From an uncultured Dyadobacter sp. (GTDB lineage Bacteria > Bacteroidota > Bacteroidia > Cytophagales > Spirosomataceae): a stretch of 64,000 bases of DNA. Shown here piece after piece: positions 1 to 10,300 of the stretch. A program made the position numbers and the translations under genes. The number at the start of each line of letters is the position of its first letter. The first letter of the stretch is position 1. The notes beneath the pieces are model-generated. The model was not told where the DNA came from. It made no database searches and was given only the letters and a program-made list of their open reading frames with translations. The stretch spans positions 1 through 64,000 of the forward strand of contig NZ_CAMLSE010000032.1 of NCBI RefSeq assembly GCF_946482605.1, given 5' to 3'.

Positions 1-1740
1 CTCGGCATGTTGCAGGATGTTCTGGTCCTGAAAGCGAAAATGCGTTTTGAATTCGGGCGTTTGCTGATCTGCTTCATAGCGCAGAAACGTGTCCATTGGA
101 GCCGTATCCACGATTTTTCCCGGATTGAAAATGTTATTCGGGTCCCAGGTTTTCTTGATATCCTTGAAAAGCTGGTAGTTGTGCTGGCCCACCATTTTGG
201 GGATAAATTCTCCTCGGAGGCGGCCATCGCCGTGCTCACCCGAAAGCGAGCCATCATATTTCTTGACGAGGTCGGCGATTTCCTCGGCGATCATCCTGAA
301 CTGGCGGTGACCTTCGGCCGTTTTCAGGTTGATGATCGGCCGCAGGTGCAGCTCGCCGGAGCCTGCGTGTGCGTAATGCACCGCAGACATTCCGTTCTTC
401 TTTAAAATTTCGTTGAAGTCGCGAATGTATTCCGGTTGGTCATAGACATCAATTGCAGTGTCCTCGATGACGGCTACTGCCTTTTCGTCGCCCGGAATGT
501 TGGACAAAAGCCCCAGACCTGCCTTACGTAATGTCCAGATCTTTTTGGTATCGTCGCCAAAAAGCAATGGATAATGGAAGCCAATGCCGGCTTCTTTCAA
601 CTCCTTCTCCATGTCGGAGGCGAGTTGTTCCACTTCTTCCTTGGTCTCTCTTGAAAGGTCCACGACCAGGATTGCGGGAAATGTTCCGTCCGGCTTGTTT
701 TTGACAAAAAATGCATTTTTGCGCTGTTCGACGTTGGTCGCAGCGCATTCGAGCACATAATTGTCGATCAGTTCGACTGCGTGCGGGCCGTATTTAAGGG
801 TAAGGATCGTGGCTCTCAGCGACTCGTCGATGGTGTCGCAATGGATGCACACCAATCCCTGTGTTTTGGGCGGCAGCGGAACCAGATTCACCTTAATTTC
901 CGTCAGAAAACACAATGTTCCCTCAGAGCCGGCGATCAGACTGCACATGTTGAACGGCCTGTCCGAATCCGTGCCGGTAGTGTAGGGCGCCATATTCAGA
1001 AGCATATCCAGCGCGTACCCGGTGTTGCGGCGTTCTACCGATGGTTTCGGGAAGTTCTTCCTGATCTCCGACTGGTTTTCAGGCGAAGCGAGGATGTCGT
1101 TCGTTTTGAGGTATATCTTGTCCAGCAGCGATGCGCTGCCATTTTTTTTGCGGGCATTGTTCAGCAGCGATTGTAATTCATCGTTTTTCACGGTCTTGAA
1201 CTCCGCATCGCTGCCATCGGCGAGGATGGCCTTCACTTCCAGCAAATGCTCACGCGTACTGCCGTATACGATCGAATTGGAACCGCATGAATTGTTGCCG
1301 ACCATTCCACCGATCATCGCACGGTTCGCCGTGGAGGTTTCAGGGCCGAAATACAGTCCGTAAGGTTTCAGGGCCATATTGAGCTCGTCGCGCACGACGC
1401 CCGGCTGGACACGCACCCAACGTTCCTCCGCATTGATTTCAATGATTTTATTGAAATTTTTCGAGACGTCTACAACGATACCGTTACCTACTACCTGGCC
1501 CGCAAGCGACGTGCCGGCGGTACGTGGGATCAGGGAAACTTTCTTTTCCGTGGCATACGAAATCAATGTTTTGAGGTCACCGATCGATTTGGGAATGGCG
1601 ACGGCAAGCGGCATTTCGCGGTAGGCAGATGCGTCTGTCGCGTATAACGTCCGCATGGTATTGTCGTAAAAGAGGTCACCGTCAAGGTGTTGTGCAAGCA
1701 AACTCAGATCTGCATCTGATACTAGAGACAGGGATGTCAT
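1..1740 (-). CDS. FAD-binding oxidase (GlcD/D-lactate dehydrogenase type), 3' end cut by window edge
   Basis: About 580 N-terminal residues are visible, reading leftward from an ATG at 1738-1740. The FAD_binding_4 (PCMH) fold is recognisable: RTAGTSLAGQ at residues 73-82, PETSTANR near 133-140 and GGMVGNNSCGS near 144-154. The FAD-oxidase C-terminal domain follows, with HAGSGELHLRP and then SGEHGDGRLRG, the metal/substrate-site signature of glycolate and D-lactate dehydrogenases. Such enzymes oxidise 2-hydroxy acids and pass electrons to the respiratory chain. In Bacteroidota many relatives are about 1000 residues and carry a GlcF-like 4Fe-4S C-terminal half; whether this one does lies outside the window. 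The start is supported by a TAnnTTTG box about 30 nt upstream and by absence of a plausible alternative. Substrate is unknown. Confidence 0.88.
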   Translation of the reverse strand, partial: MTSLSLVSDADLSLLAQHLDGDLFYDNTMRTLYATDASAYREMPLAVAIPKSIGDLKTLISYATEKKVSLIPRTAGTSLAGQVVGNGIVVDVSKNFNKIIEINAEERWVRVQPGVVRDELNMALKPYGLYFGPETSTANRAMIGGMVGNNSCGSNSIVYGSTREHLLEVKAILADGSDAEFKTVKNDELQSLLNNARKKNGSASLLDKIYLKTNDILASPENQSEIRKNFPKPSVERRNTGYALDMLLNMAPYTTGTDSDRPFNMCSLIAGSEGTLCFLTEIKVNLVPLPPKTQGLVCIHCDTIDESLRATILTLKYGPHAVELIDNYVLECAATNVEQRKNAFFVKNKPDGTFPAILVVDLSRETKEEVEQLASDMEKELKEAGIGFHYPLLFGDDTKKIWTLRKAGLGLLSNIPGDEKAVAVIEDTAIDVYDQPEYIRDFNEILKKNGMSAVHYAHAGSGELHLRPIINLKTAEGHRQFRMIAEEIADLVKKYDGSLSGEHGDGRLRGEFIPKMVGQHNYQLFKDIKKTWDPNNIFNPGKIVDTAPMDTFLRYEADQQTPEFKTHFRFQDQNILQHAE

Positions 1741-1770
1741 AAATGCAATTAACTGAAATAATAACGAAGT

Positions 1771-1778
1771 CAAAGTTA
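1771..1778 (-). promoter_or_regulatory. Candidate -7 promoter box (TAACTTTG) of the FAD oxidase
   Basis: Read on the minus strand this is TAACTTTG, a full match to the Bacteroidota primary-sigma -7 consensus TAnnTTTG. It would start a transcript with a leader of roughly 25 nt. No good TTG element at the expected upstream spacing was found, so support is the box and its position only. Confidence 0.45.
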
Positions 1779-2062
1779 CGCACAACCGGGAAGGAATTCC
1801 AGCAAAATGTTAGGGAAGTGTGATGCAGGTGGCCTGAGGGGATTAAATGTCAGTTAAAAATGCGGCTGTAAATACTCGCTTTTGTACTTCTCGAATACGC
1901 TATTTGGACTTAAAACGGATATGTAACCATTGTTCGAAATAAAATCATTTTTCTGGGATTTATGCAGGTAAATAGTGTTGTATTATCCGAATTATTTATA
2001 TTATTTTGTATAAGGCGTGGTGTAAAATTTATATTTTTTAGCATTAAAGTTCATTGAAAACA

Positions 2063-2083
2063 CCGCTCTGAATTGTTGAGCGG
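2063..2083. repeat. Small inverted repeat in the susC leader region
   Basis: CCGCTC at 2063-2068 and GAGCGG at 2078-2083 form a perfect 6-bp stem with a 9-nt loop, about 80 nt before the susC start. It could be a leader hairpin or operator, but this is weak. The rest of 1779-2160 is AT-rich, has no credible ORF or RNA gene and shows no perfect TAnnTTTG box on the plus strand; the promoter of the SusC/SusD operon must lie here. Confidence 0.3.
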
Positions 2084-2160
2084 GTTAAATGGGCGAATAA
2101 AGCGGGAAATGTCAAAATGATACAAAGCGCTGGCATTCAGACCTAATTTATATCTAACCT

Positions 2161-5100
2161 ATGATGAATTTATCCTTTCATGTACTTCGTCAGCATGAGC
2201 TCCCTGCTGTGCGCATTCCCAGCGCTAAGACAAGACCATTCTATTTCAGGTTCACAATTTTTGCCTTGCTGATCACCTTATCGGGTATGAGCGGAGCGGT
2301 CCTGGCACAGGACGTCAACGTGTCCGGTAAAGTGACAGACGCTAAAACCGGCGGTATCCCCGGCGTGACCATTACCGTTAAGGGGACGACCAAAGGAACC
2401 AATACGGATGTGGAAGGTAACTACCAGATCAGTGTTCCTGCTAGTGCAACCCTGACATTCAGTGCGATCGGTTATGAAACCAAAGATGTGCCGGTAGGCA
2501 ATAAATCGGTGGTGGATGTGGTACTTTCCGAAGATATAAAGGCTTTGGAAGAGGTAGTAGTAGTGGGTTACGGAACGGTGAAGAAGAAGGATGCAACCGG
2601 TGCGGTTTCCGCATTGGGTTCCAAAGACTTCCAGAAAGGGATCGTGACCTCGCCCGAGCAACTGATGCAAGGCCGCGTGGCGGGTGTTCAGATCACCCAG
2701 TCGAGCGGTGAGCCGGGTGGTGGTATCAATGTGCGTATACGGGGTACGTCATCCGTGCTTGGGGGCAACAACCCTTTGTTCGTGATCGACGGTGTGCCTT
2801 TGAGCGGAGACAATACCTCCGGTGGTGGTGATAACCAGGGTGTAGGACGGCAGCCGGCGAAAAACCCGCTGAACTTCATGAACCCGGACGATATTGCCAG
2901 CATCGATATTCTTAAAGACGCATCGGCAACGGCAATCTATGGTTCCCGCGGTGCAAACGGGGTTGTTCTGATCACGACCAAAAGAGGAAAAGGAAAAGGG
3001 ACACTCGATTACGGCTACTCTCTGGGTATCAGTAATATTACCAAAAAATACGATCTGCTGAACGCTTCCGAATACAAAGCGGCCGGTGGGCAGGATCAGG
3101 GTGCAAATACCGACTGGCAGGACGAACTGTTCCGCACTGCGCTGACGCACCAACACAATCTGTCGTATGGCGGCGGCGATGCTTCGGGCAACTACCGTTT
3201 TTCATTGGGTTATATGGACCAGGACGGTATCGTTAAAACTTCCAACGTCAAACGTTACAGCATAGGTTTTTCGGGAACCAAGAAGTTTATCAATGACAAA
3301 CTGACGATCGGGAGCAACCTGAATTTTGCAAACACACTCGATACGGGTGTTCCTATCTCGGAGAACATCGGTTTTGAAGGTGACCTGATGGGTAGCATCC
3401 TGAAAGCCAACCCGACACGCGCGGTGTTGAATGCAGATGGAACCTACAACCAGATTTCAACCACGGAACCCAACCCTTTGGCGTTTGTAAACCTGTCTCA
3501 GGATAAAAGCAACACGCTGCGGGCACTCGGAAATATCAATGCGGAACTGGAAATCTTCAAGGGGTTGAAATTCAAAACCGTACTGGGTTTTGACAAATCC
3601 CTGTCTACCCGCAAGGCAGCCTATTCGAGGGACCTGGTGGTATCGGGTATCCAAAACATCGGTCGCGTGTACATCCGTGACGTGGAATCGAACAATCAGC
3701 TTTGGGAAAACTATTTTACCTACGATAAAGAGTTCGGGAATGTTTCATTGAATGCATTGCTGGGTTATTCTTACCAAAGCTTCGAGACTGCCGGTAAGAA
3801 TGTGGCAGCCGCTAACTTCCGGACCAATAACCTGGACCTGATGATCAACAACCTGGGTATCGCCGGAACAGTGGAGATCAAGGACGGTACAGCGCTGAAA
3901 AGTGTGGGTTCGGTGATACAGAATTCGAACTACTCCAAGGATGAGCTGCAATCTTACTTCGGTCGGGTTAACCTCGGTTTTGGCAATAAATACCTTTTCA
4001 CAGGAACTTTGCGTGTGGATGGCTCTTCCAAATTCGGGGGTAACAACAAATATGGTTATTTCCCTTCCGGTGCATTCAAATGGAAAATCGTAGAAGAAGA
4101 ATTCATTCCTAAGACCGTATTCACAGACCTGTCGCTGCGTGTGGGATATGGTGTAACCGGTAACCAGGCGATCCCTCACAATGTGTATGACCGTCGTGAC
4201 CGTTACAGTGACTACGTGATCAACCAGGCTGGTGACGGGATCACCGGTGGTGGTCTGAACGCAGTGGCATTTAATAACCCGGATTTGAAATGGGAGTCGA
4301 CCGCTGCATTCAACCTTGGTATCGACTTTTCGATTCTGAAAGGCAGACTGTCGGGTAGCCTGGATCTCTACAATAAGAGCACCAAAGACCTGTTGTTTAA
4401 AGTAGTTGCGGCCCAGCCTGCGCCAAACCCATTCGTATACCGCAACCTGGATACGGATATCCAGAACAAGGGTATCGAACTGGCTTTGAATGCGGTGGTA
4501 GTCGATGGTAAGAAGTTTTCATGGGAAGTGCTGTTCAATGCCTCGTACAATAAAAACCTCGTGAAAAACCTGATCGGTACCTATGATACGGGTGAGATCA
4601 ACGGTCAGGGGCTATCGGGAGCATTTGCGCAACGTTTAGCAGAAGGCCAGCCGCTGTTTGCATACTTCCTGCGTGAATTCGGTGGATTTGACGAAAACGG
4701 CAACTCGCTTTATCCGAACGGAGACTTCCAGCAATTCCTGGGAGGCAAGAGCCCGCTGCCAAAAGTCAATGCAGGGTTGACTAATAACCTGAAATATGGA
4801 AATTTTGATCTGGGTATATTTTTCAATGGCGTTTTTGGAAATTATATTTACTCCAACACAGCGAATGCATTCTTTACACAGGGATCGTTTGCCAATGGAC
4901 GTAACGTAACGAAAGACGTGATCGGCAATGGCGAAGGTGCTTTGAACGCTCCCGACGTATCGACCCGCTTCCTGCAAAAAGGTAACTTTGTAAGGTTGCA
5001 GAACCTGACACTGGGTTACAGAGTGCCGATGAAAGCCAATAAAGTGTTGAACAATGCGAGGGTATTTGTAACAGGCCAGAACCTGCTGACAATTACGAAA

Positions 5101-5226
5101 TATGATGGACAAGATCCGGAAGTGAGCACGAACAAGTCTTTGAATGACATTCCCTCATTCGGAATCGATTATACGGCGTATCCGAGAGCCCGTACCTGGA
5201 CAGTCGGTGTAAACGTGACATTCTAA
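2161..5226 (+). CDS. SusC/RagA-family TonB-linked outer-membrane transporter
   Basis: At 1021 residues this is the usual SusC length. It has a long N-terminus with a late signal peptide (hydrophobic stretch about residues 30-48, ending VLAQ), then a CarboxypepD_reg-like domain (VSGKVTDAKTGGIPGVTITVKGT), a TonB-box-like stretch ALEEVVVVGYGTVKKKDATGAVS and a plug domain with the family motif AIYGSRGANGVVLITTKRG. The remainder is a beta-barrel with repeated FGxxxL/aromatic strands, ending in the terminal strand TWTVGVNVTF. SusC proteins import glycans or other large nutrients across the outer membrane with TonB-ExbBD energy; the SusD partner starts 18 nt downstream. Two ATGs are adjacent (2161 and 2164) and the first is used here. 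The substrate cannot be told: no sigma/anti-sigma pair and no CAZyme lies directly in this operon. Confidence 0.95.
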   Translation: MMNLSFHVLRQHELPAVRIPSAKTRPFYFRFTIFALLITLSGMSGAVLAQDVNVSGKVTDAKTGGIPGVTITVKGTTKGTNTDVEGNYQISVPASATLTFSAIGYETKDVPVGNKSVVDVVLSEDIKALEEVVVVGYGTVKKKDATGAVSALGSKDFQKGIVTSPEQLMQGRVAGVQITQSSGEPGGGINVRIRGTSSVLGGNNPLFVIDGVPLSGDNTSGGGDNQGVGRQPAKNPLNFMNPDDIASIDILKDASATAIYGSRGANGVVLITTKRGKGKGTLDYGYSLGISNITKKYDLLNASEYKAAGGQDQGANTDWQDELFRTALTHQHNLSYGGGDASGNYRFSLGYMDQDGIVKTSNVKRYSIGFSGTKKFINDKLTIGSNLNFANTLDTGVPISENIGFEGDLMGSILKANPTRAVLNADGTYNQISTTEPNPLAFVNLSQDKSNTLRALGNINAELEIFKGLKFKTVLGFDKSLSTRKAAYSRDLVVSGIQNIGRVYIRDVESNNQLWENYFTYDKEFGNVSLNALLGYSYQSFETAGKNVAAANFRTNNLDLMINNLGIAGTVEIKDGTALKSVGSVIQNSNYSKDELQSYFGRVNLGFGNKYLFTGTLRVDGSSKFGGNNKYGYFPSGAFKWKIVEEEFIPKTVFTDLSLRVGYGVTGNQAIPHNVYDRRDRYSDYVINQAGDGITGGGLNAVAFNNPDLKWESTAAFNLGIDFSILKGRLSGSLDLYNKSTKDLLFKVVAAQPAPNPFVYRNLDTDIQNKGIELALNAVVVDGKKFSWEVLFNASYNKNLVKNLIGTYDTGEINGQGLSGAFAQRLAEGQPLFAYFLREFGGFDENGNSLYPNGDFQQFLGGKSPLPKVNAGLTNNLKYGNFDLGIFFNGVFGNYIYSNTANAFFTQGSFANGRNVTKDVIGNGEGALNAPDVSTRFLQKGNFVRLQNLTLGYRVPMKANKVLNNARVFVTGQNLLTITKYDGQDPEVSTNKSLNDIPSFGIDYTAYPRARTWTVGVNVTF

Positions 5227-5244
5227 TTCCTAACTAGTTGAACA

Positions 5245-6735
5245 ATGAAGACAAGCAGCATATATAGAATCGTAATAGCAGGAGTTGGTATGGCCGTGAT
5301 GTCGGCCTGTACCGACCTTGTGAATGAAGAAAAGGATTCGGTGGTGAATAAGGCTACCGACGGAGGCTTTGCACCGGTGAATGTATCGGAGGCGTTGGCA
5401 TCCGCCTACAAGGATTTGTCGACCTACTCCGACCAGGCAGGTATTTACGCACTGGGCGAGCACGTCACGGCAGAGATGATCCCGCCGACCCGCGGTGTGG
5501 ACTGGGGTGATAACGGGGTTTGGCGTACGCTCGACCAGCATACCTGGGACGCGTCGCACTCGTACATCCTGAGCGCGTGGAATGCATTGAACCAGCGCGC
5601 CTACAAGGCCACGGAAATCATCGCTTCCAATCCCAACGCCCAGCAAAAGGCAGAGGCGCAATTTATCCGTGCCTATAATATGTACTGGGTAATGGACTAC
5701 TGGGGAGTGGTGCCGTTCAGGGAAGTAACCCAGGGTGTAAACGACCTCCCAAAGGTATTGACCCGTTCGGAAGCATTTGACCTGATCCTGAAAGACCTGG
5801 AAGAAGCGTTGCCGAACCTTCCCAAGGCCGGACCATCGGTATCGAACGGCACTGCGAACAAAGCAGCGGCTAACTTCCTGCTTGCGAAAATGTACCTCAA
5901 TAAAGCAGTGTACAAAAGTGCAGCACCGGAAGGCCCTTACACGTTCGACAAGGCTGATATGGACAAGGTAGTTGCCTATGTGGATGCGATCACGGCAGAC
6001 GGATACGCACTTGAAAAGGATTACTTCTCAGCATTCTCTTCTGCTGCAAAGACAGAACCTATCTTAAACGTGCAGGAAGGAACAGCACAGAACCGCTGGT
6101 TTATGACCCTCCATTATGGCCAAAATCCGTCGGGGTGGAACGGTTTTGCAACACTGGCCGATTTCTACGACACTTTCGAAGCGAAGGATTCGCGGATCGG
6201 ACAGGCTGCCAAGAAAGACGGATCGCAGTTTTCGGGTATCGGACTCGGCTTCCTGATCGGTCAGCAGTATGACGAAAAAGGTAAGGTCATCATCGATTCA
6301 CGGACACAAAAGCCCCTGGCGTTTACAAGAGACGTACCGCTCGCAGGTGCTGCTACCGACAAAGGGATCCGTGTGATCAAGTATCACCCGGCCAATTCGG
6401 GCAAGTACATATTGATGCGCTATGCGGAAGCTTACCTGATGAAAGCGGAAGCATTGCTGCGGGGCGGAAATGCAGCTGGCGCATTGACCCAGATCAACAC
6501 GCTGAGAACCGCCCGTGGCGCATCGGCACTCGGTTCGCTGACGGAGGCCAACCTGTTTGATGAAATCGGTCGCGAGCTGTATTGGGAAGGTTTCAAAAGA
6601 ACAACTGAAATCCGCTTCAGCAAGTTTACTACCGGTGCAGGCACGTCGGTAAAAGAAGCGTACACCGTACTGTATCCGATCCCTTCCGCTGCATTGGTGT
6701 CCAACTCCAATCTGGTGCAAAACAAAGGCTATTGA
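5245..6735 (+). CDS. SusD/RagB-family surface lipoprotein
   Basis: The 496-residue protein has a lipoprotein signal with lipobox MSAC (Cys22) followed by TDLVNEEKDS. The helical TPR-like SusD fold is recognisable in KAEAQFIRAYNMYWVMDYWGVVPF, the N-terminal SusD-like motif, and in the C-terminal RYAEAYLMKAEALLRGG, LTQINTLRTARGA and FDEIGRELYWEGFKR, typical of the SusD/RagB domain. It forms the lid of the SusC barrel at the cell surface and binds the incoming substrate. It is 18 nt downstream of the SusC gene and is closed by a strong terminator at 6757-6794, so SusC-SusD is probably a two-gene transcription unit. Confidence 0.95.
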   Translation: MKTSSIYRIVIAGVGMAVMSACTDLVNEEKDSVVNKATDGGFAPVNVSEALASAYKDLSTYSDQAGIYALGEHVTAEMIPPTRGVDWGDNGVWRTLDQHTWDASHSYILSAWNALNQRAYKATEIIASNPNAQQKAEAQFIRAYNMYWVMDYWGVVPFREVTQGVNDLPKVLTRSEAFDLILKDLEEALPNLPKAGPSVSNGTANKAAANFLLAKMYLNKAVYKSAAPEGPYTFDKADMDKVVAYVDAITADGYALEKDYFSAFSSAAKTEPILNVQEGTAQNRWFMTLHYGQNPSGWNGFATLADFYDTFEAKDSRIGQAAKKDGSQFSGIGLGFLIGQQYDEKGKVIIDSRTQKPLAFTRDVPLAGAATDKGIRVIKYHPANSGKYILMRYAEAYLMKAEALLRGGNAAGALTQINTLRTARGASALGSLTEANLFDEIGRELYWEGFKRTTEIRFSKFTTGAGTSVKEAYTVLYPIPSAALVSNSNLVQNKGY

Positions 6736-6756
6736 TCATTTAATAATGCATATTGA

Positions 6757-6794
6757 CAAAAATGCTCGAACACATCGAGCATTTTTGTTTTTTT
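6757..6794 (+). terminator. Intrinsic terminator after susCD
   Basis: A perfect 13-bp stem (left arm 6757-6769, right arm 6775-6787, 5-nt loop ACACA) is followed by a T-rich run through 6794. It separates the SusC/SusD unit from the lipoprotein gene that starts 8 nt later. Confidence 0.85.
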
Positions 6795-6802
6795 AGAATA
6801 CA

Positions 6803-7396
6803 ATGAATATCGGCAAGCAAGTATTTCTGCTGATCATGGCTGCGGCGGCGGTGGTTAGCTCCTGCGGGAAGCGGGATTCGGATGAAGCGATCGCAGAAAA
6901 GTATTTTCAGTCGCTGGGCGAGAACGAGGCGCGTTTGCTCGTGCGGATCGGTGGAAAAGAGTTCTATCCCGATGCCAGTGTTTTTGGCGGACAGATCCTG
7001 CTTTCCGATAATGTACTGAACATGAGCCTCACAGACCAGTTTGGAGGTAAAGTGATGATCAGTCTCGCAAAAGAAAAGTGGTATGAACAAAGTCCGATCG
7101 AGGATGTGATAGCGTCGGATGGTCCCGGGGCAACCAGTTTGAAAATCGGGAAGATTATCGATAAGCAACAGATGATCGGCGAGGGGTATATGATGACGAA
7201 AGGGGAGATTTCAGCACCCCTGTTCACGAAGGAACGAATGATATTTAAGATAAAGGGAGAGGTCGGGAAGTACAGTGACTTTCAACGCCCCGATCAGTTT
7301 TTACCTGTCGAAGGGATAATCGTTTATAAAAAGCCCGCAGTTAGCCTGGGTAACATCACAGAAAAGGAGGCTTTCAATTCTATGATTCCAAATTAA
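6803..7396 (+). CDS. Hypothetical lipoprotein upstream of FG-GAP proteins
   Basis: The 197-residue protein has a clear lipoprotein signal (lipobox VSSC, Cys21). The mature part is a small, probably all-beta domain (LLVRIGGKEFYPDASVFGGQILL, LNMSLTDQFGGKVMISL, GEISAPLFTKERMIFKIKGEVGKYSDF). I do not recognise the family. Its TAA stop shares its last A with the ATG of the next gene (TAATG, 1-nt overlap), so translation is probably coupled to the 1114-residue FG-GAP protein. The gene starts only 8 nt after the susCD terminator, so it either depends on read-through or uses a promoter inside the terminator region; no clear box is seen. Confidence 0.8.
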   Translation: MNIGKQVFLLIMAAAAVVSSCGKRDSDEAIAEKYFQSLGENEARLLVRIGGKEFYPDASVFGGQILLSDNVLNMSLTDQFGGKVMISLAKEKWYEQSPIEDVIASDGPGATSLKIGKIIDKQQMIGEGYMMTKGEISAPLFTKERMIFKIKGEVGKYSDFQRPDQFLPVEGIIVYKKPAVSLGNITEKEAFNSMIPN

Positions 7397-10300
7397 TGAT
7401 GCGCAGATCTGCCATTTCCGTTTTGAAGAGGGTTATCCCGTTCCTGCTATTTCTTACTGTTTCGTGTAAAGAAAAAAATGAAGACGCTCCCGGCTTATTC
7501 GAAGAACTGAATGCCTCGGAAACCGGCATCGACTTTGTCAATAAGGTTGAAGACCGGGAGGACATCAATATTTTCAATTACCGCAACTTCTACAACGGCG
7601 GTGGGGTATCGATAGGCGATATCAATAATGATGGCTTGCCGGATATCTATTTCACCGCCAATATGGGTGAAAACAAACTTTACCTGAATAAAGGCAATTG
7701 GAAATTTGAAGACATTACAGCCAAAGCCGGTGTCGCAGAACCTGATAAATGGAGCACCGGGGTGGTCATGGCCGACGTGAATGGAGACGACCTGCTCGAT
7801 ATTTATGTCTGCAATGCGGGTTATCAGAAATTTGTCAACAAACAGGGGAATTCGCTTTATATCAACAATGGCGACCTCACTTTCACAGAATCGGCCGCCA
7901 AGTATGGCCTGAATGAGACAGGCTACACGACCCATGCCGCGTTTCTGGATTACGATCTCGACGGCGACCTGGACGCCTACATCCTGAACAACAGTTTTAT
8001 CCCGGTCAACACCCTCAACTACGCCAACGACCGCAAGTTGCGCGCCAAGGACTGGCCGGTAAAGGATTTTCTGAAAGGTGGCGGAGCGAAGCTACTGCGC
8101 AACGACCATGGTAAATTCGTGGACGTGAGCGAAGAGGCGGGTATCTACGGCAGTCTGATCGGTTTTGGGCTGGGCGTTACCGTGGGTGATATCAATGGTG
8201 ACCTTTACCCGGATATCTACATCTGCAACGACTTCTACGAAAAGGATTACCTCTACATCAACCAGAAGGACGGCACTTTCTCGGAGGAGCTCGAAAAGCG
8301 TGTCAAACACACCAGCCTTGCATCCATGGGGGCAGATATGGCCGACATCAACAACGACGGCTACCCGGAGCTGTTCGTTACCGATATGCTCCCCCGCGAT
8401 GAGTACCGGTACAAGACAACTACTTCATTTGAAAACCATTACCTGTTCAACCTGAAAAAGGAGAAAGGTTTTTACAACCAGTACATGCAGAACAGCCTGC
8501 AACTGAACAACCAGGACGGCACTTTCAGCGAAATCGCCAATTATTCGGGTGTAGCGGCGAGCGATTGGAGCTGGGGTGCTCTGCTTTTCGACGCGGACAA
8601 CGATTCGAAAACCGATATCTATGTTTGCAACGGGATTTTCCACGATATCCTGGACCAGGATTTTATTGATTTTTTTGCCAACGAGGTGACGCAAAAAATG
8701 GTGATGTCAGGCGAAAAGGAAAATATGCAGAACATCATCGATCGCATGCCCTCGACGCCCATTGCCAACAACTTTTTCCATAATGAGGGAAATCTGCAGT
8801 TTAAAGAAAAAGCCAGGGAATTTGGGTTCGGAAAAGCTTCTTTTTCCAATGGCGCTGCTTATGCCGATCTGGACAATGACGGAGACCTGGATCTGGTCGT
8901 CAACAATGTCAATGAGCCATGTTTTGTATATAAAAACAAATCGGAAGCAGCAAAGCGAAAAAACCATTTCGTTCGGCTCAATCTGAAAGGAGAAGGCATG
9001 AATACCAGGGCCATTGGCTCAAAAGTAGCGGTTTACGCGGGAGGGCAGGTTTTCAGCAGGCAGGTGAATCCTTCTCGTGGCTTCCAGTCAAGTACCGAAT
9101 ATCCATTTACGATCGGTCTGGGGGAGATCAACCGCATTGACTCTATCCGGGTGCTGTGGCCCAACCGTAAGCTAAGCCGCCTGACGGACGTAAAACCCGA
9201 CACAATGCTGACGTTCTCGATCGCCGATGCGAATGCCGACTTCATCCTGCCTGCCGACCAGACACGGCCGATGCTGAGCGCGGTTACCGGAACAGGGCTG
9301 GGAGCACATCAGGAAAACAAATATGAAGATTTTTATAGCGAAAGGAATATCCCCGTCATGCTCTCGCAGGAAGGGCCCAGGGCTGCGATCGGTGATGTAA
9401 ATGGCGACGGAACCGACGATATCTACATCTGCGGAGGAAAGGAACAGGGAGGGCAGCTCTATTTTCAAAAAGGAGGGAAGTTCGTTAAATCAATGCAGAA
9501 GGCATTCACTGACCTCGCAGGTTTTGAAGACACCGCCGCGACGTTCTTCGATGCCGACGGCGACGGAGATCCCGATCTGGTAGTGGGCAGCGGCGGGAAC
9601 GAAACGTTGGTAAGCAGTCCGGACCTACCTACCAGGCTCTATCTCAATGATGGAAAAGGGAATTTTACGATCAGTATCCGTGCATTGCCTCCCAATTCAA
9701 TGAACACTGCGGTGATCGCACCCTGTGATTATGACGGGGATGGCGACCAGGATTTGTTTGTCGGCAGTCGCAGCGTGCCTCGGGAGTACGGATCGAGCCC
9801 GACGAGCTACTTATACGAAAATGACGGGAAGGGAATATTTAAGGAAGTAAGCAAAACGATAGCCCCTGAGCTGGGCAAAATCGGAATGGTACGGGACGCC
9901 AGCTGGTTAGATGTAGATGGTGACCGCGTAAAAGAGCTGGTAGTGGCAGGCGACTGGATGGCCCCTGCCGTTTTCAGGTTTACAGGAGGTAAATTTCAGA
10001 AAATGCAGTCCGGACTGGAAGCTTATGCCGGTTTTTGGGGCTGCCTGAAACCTGTGGATCTGGATGGAGACGGTGACGAGGACATTGTACTGGGCAATAT
10101 CGGGGAGAATTTTTCGCTCAAAGCGTCCGCAGGTGCACCCCTCAAAATCTGGATCAATGACTTTAATAAAAACGGGACCATCGAGAAAGTAATCTCTAAA
10201 AGCGTCGACACAAAGGACGTACCGATCCTGCTGAAACGTGAAATCACCACGCAATTCCCTTTCTTAAAAAAGAAGAGCATCAAGCATTCCGAATATGCGA

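Noticed and set aside
2278..5112. Several 130-160-codon minus-strand frames
   Set aside because: All are shadows within the SusC gene.
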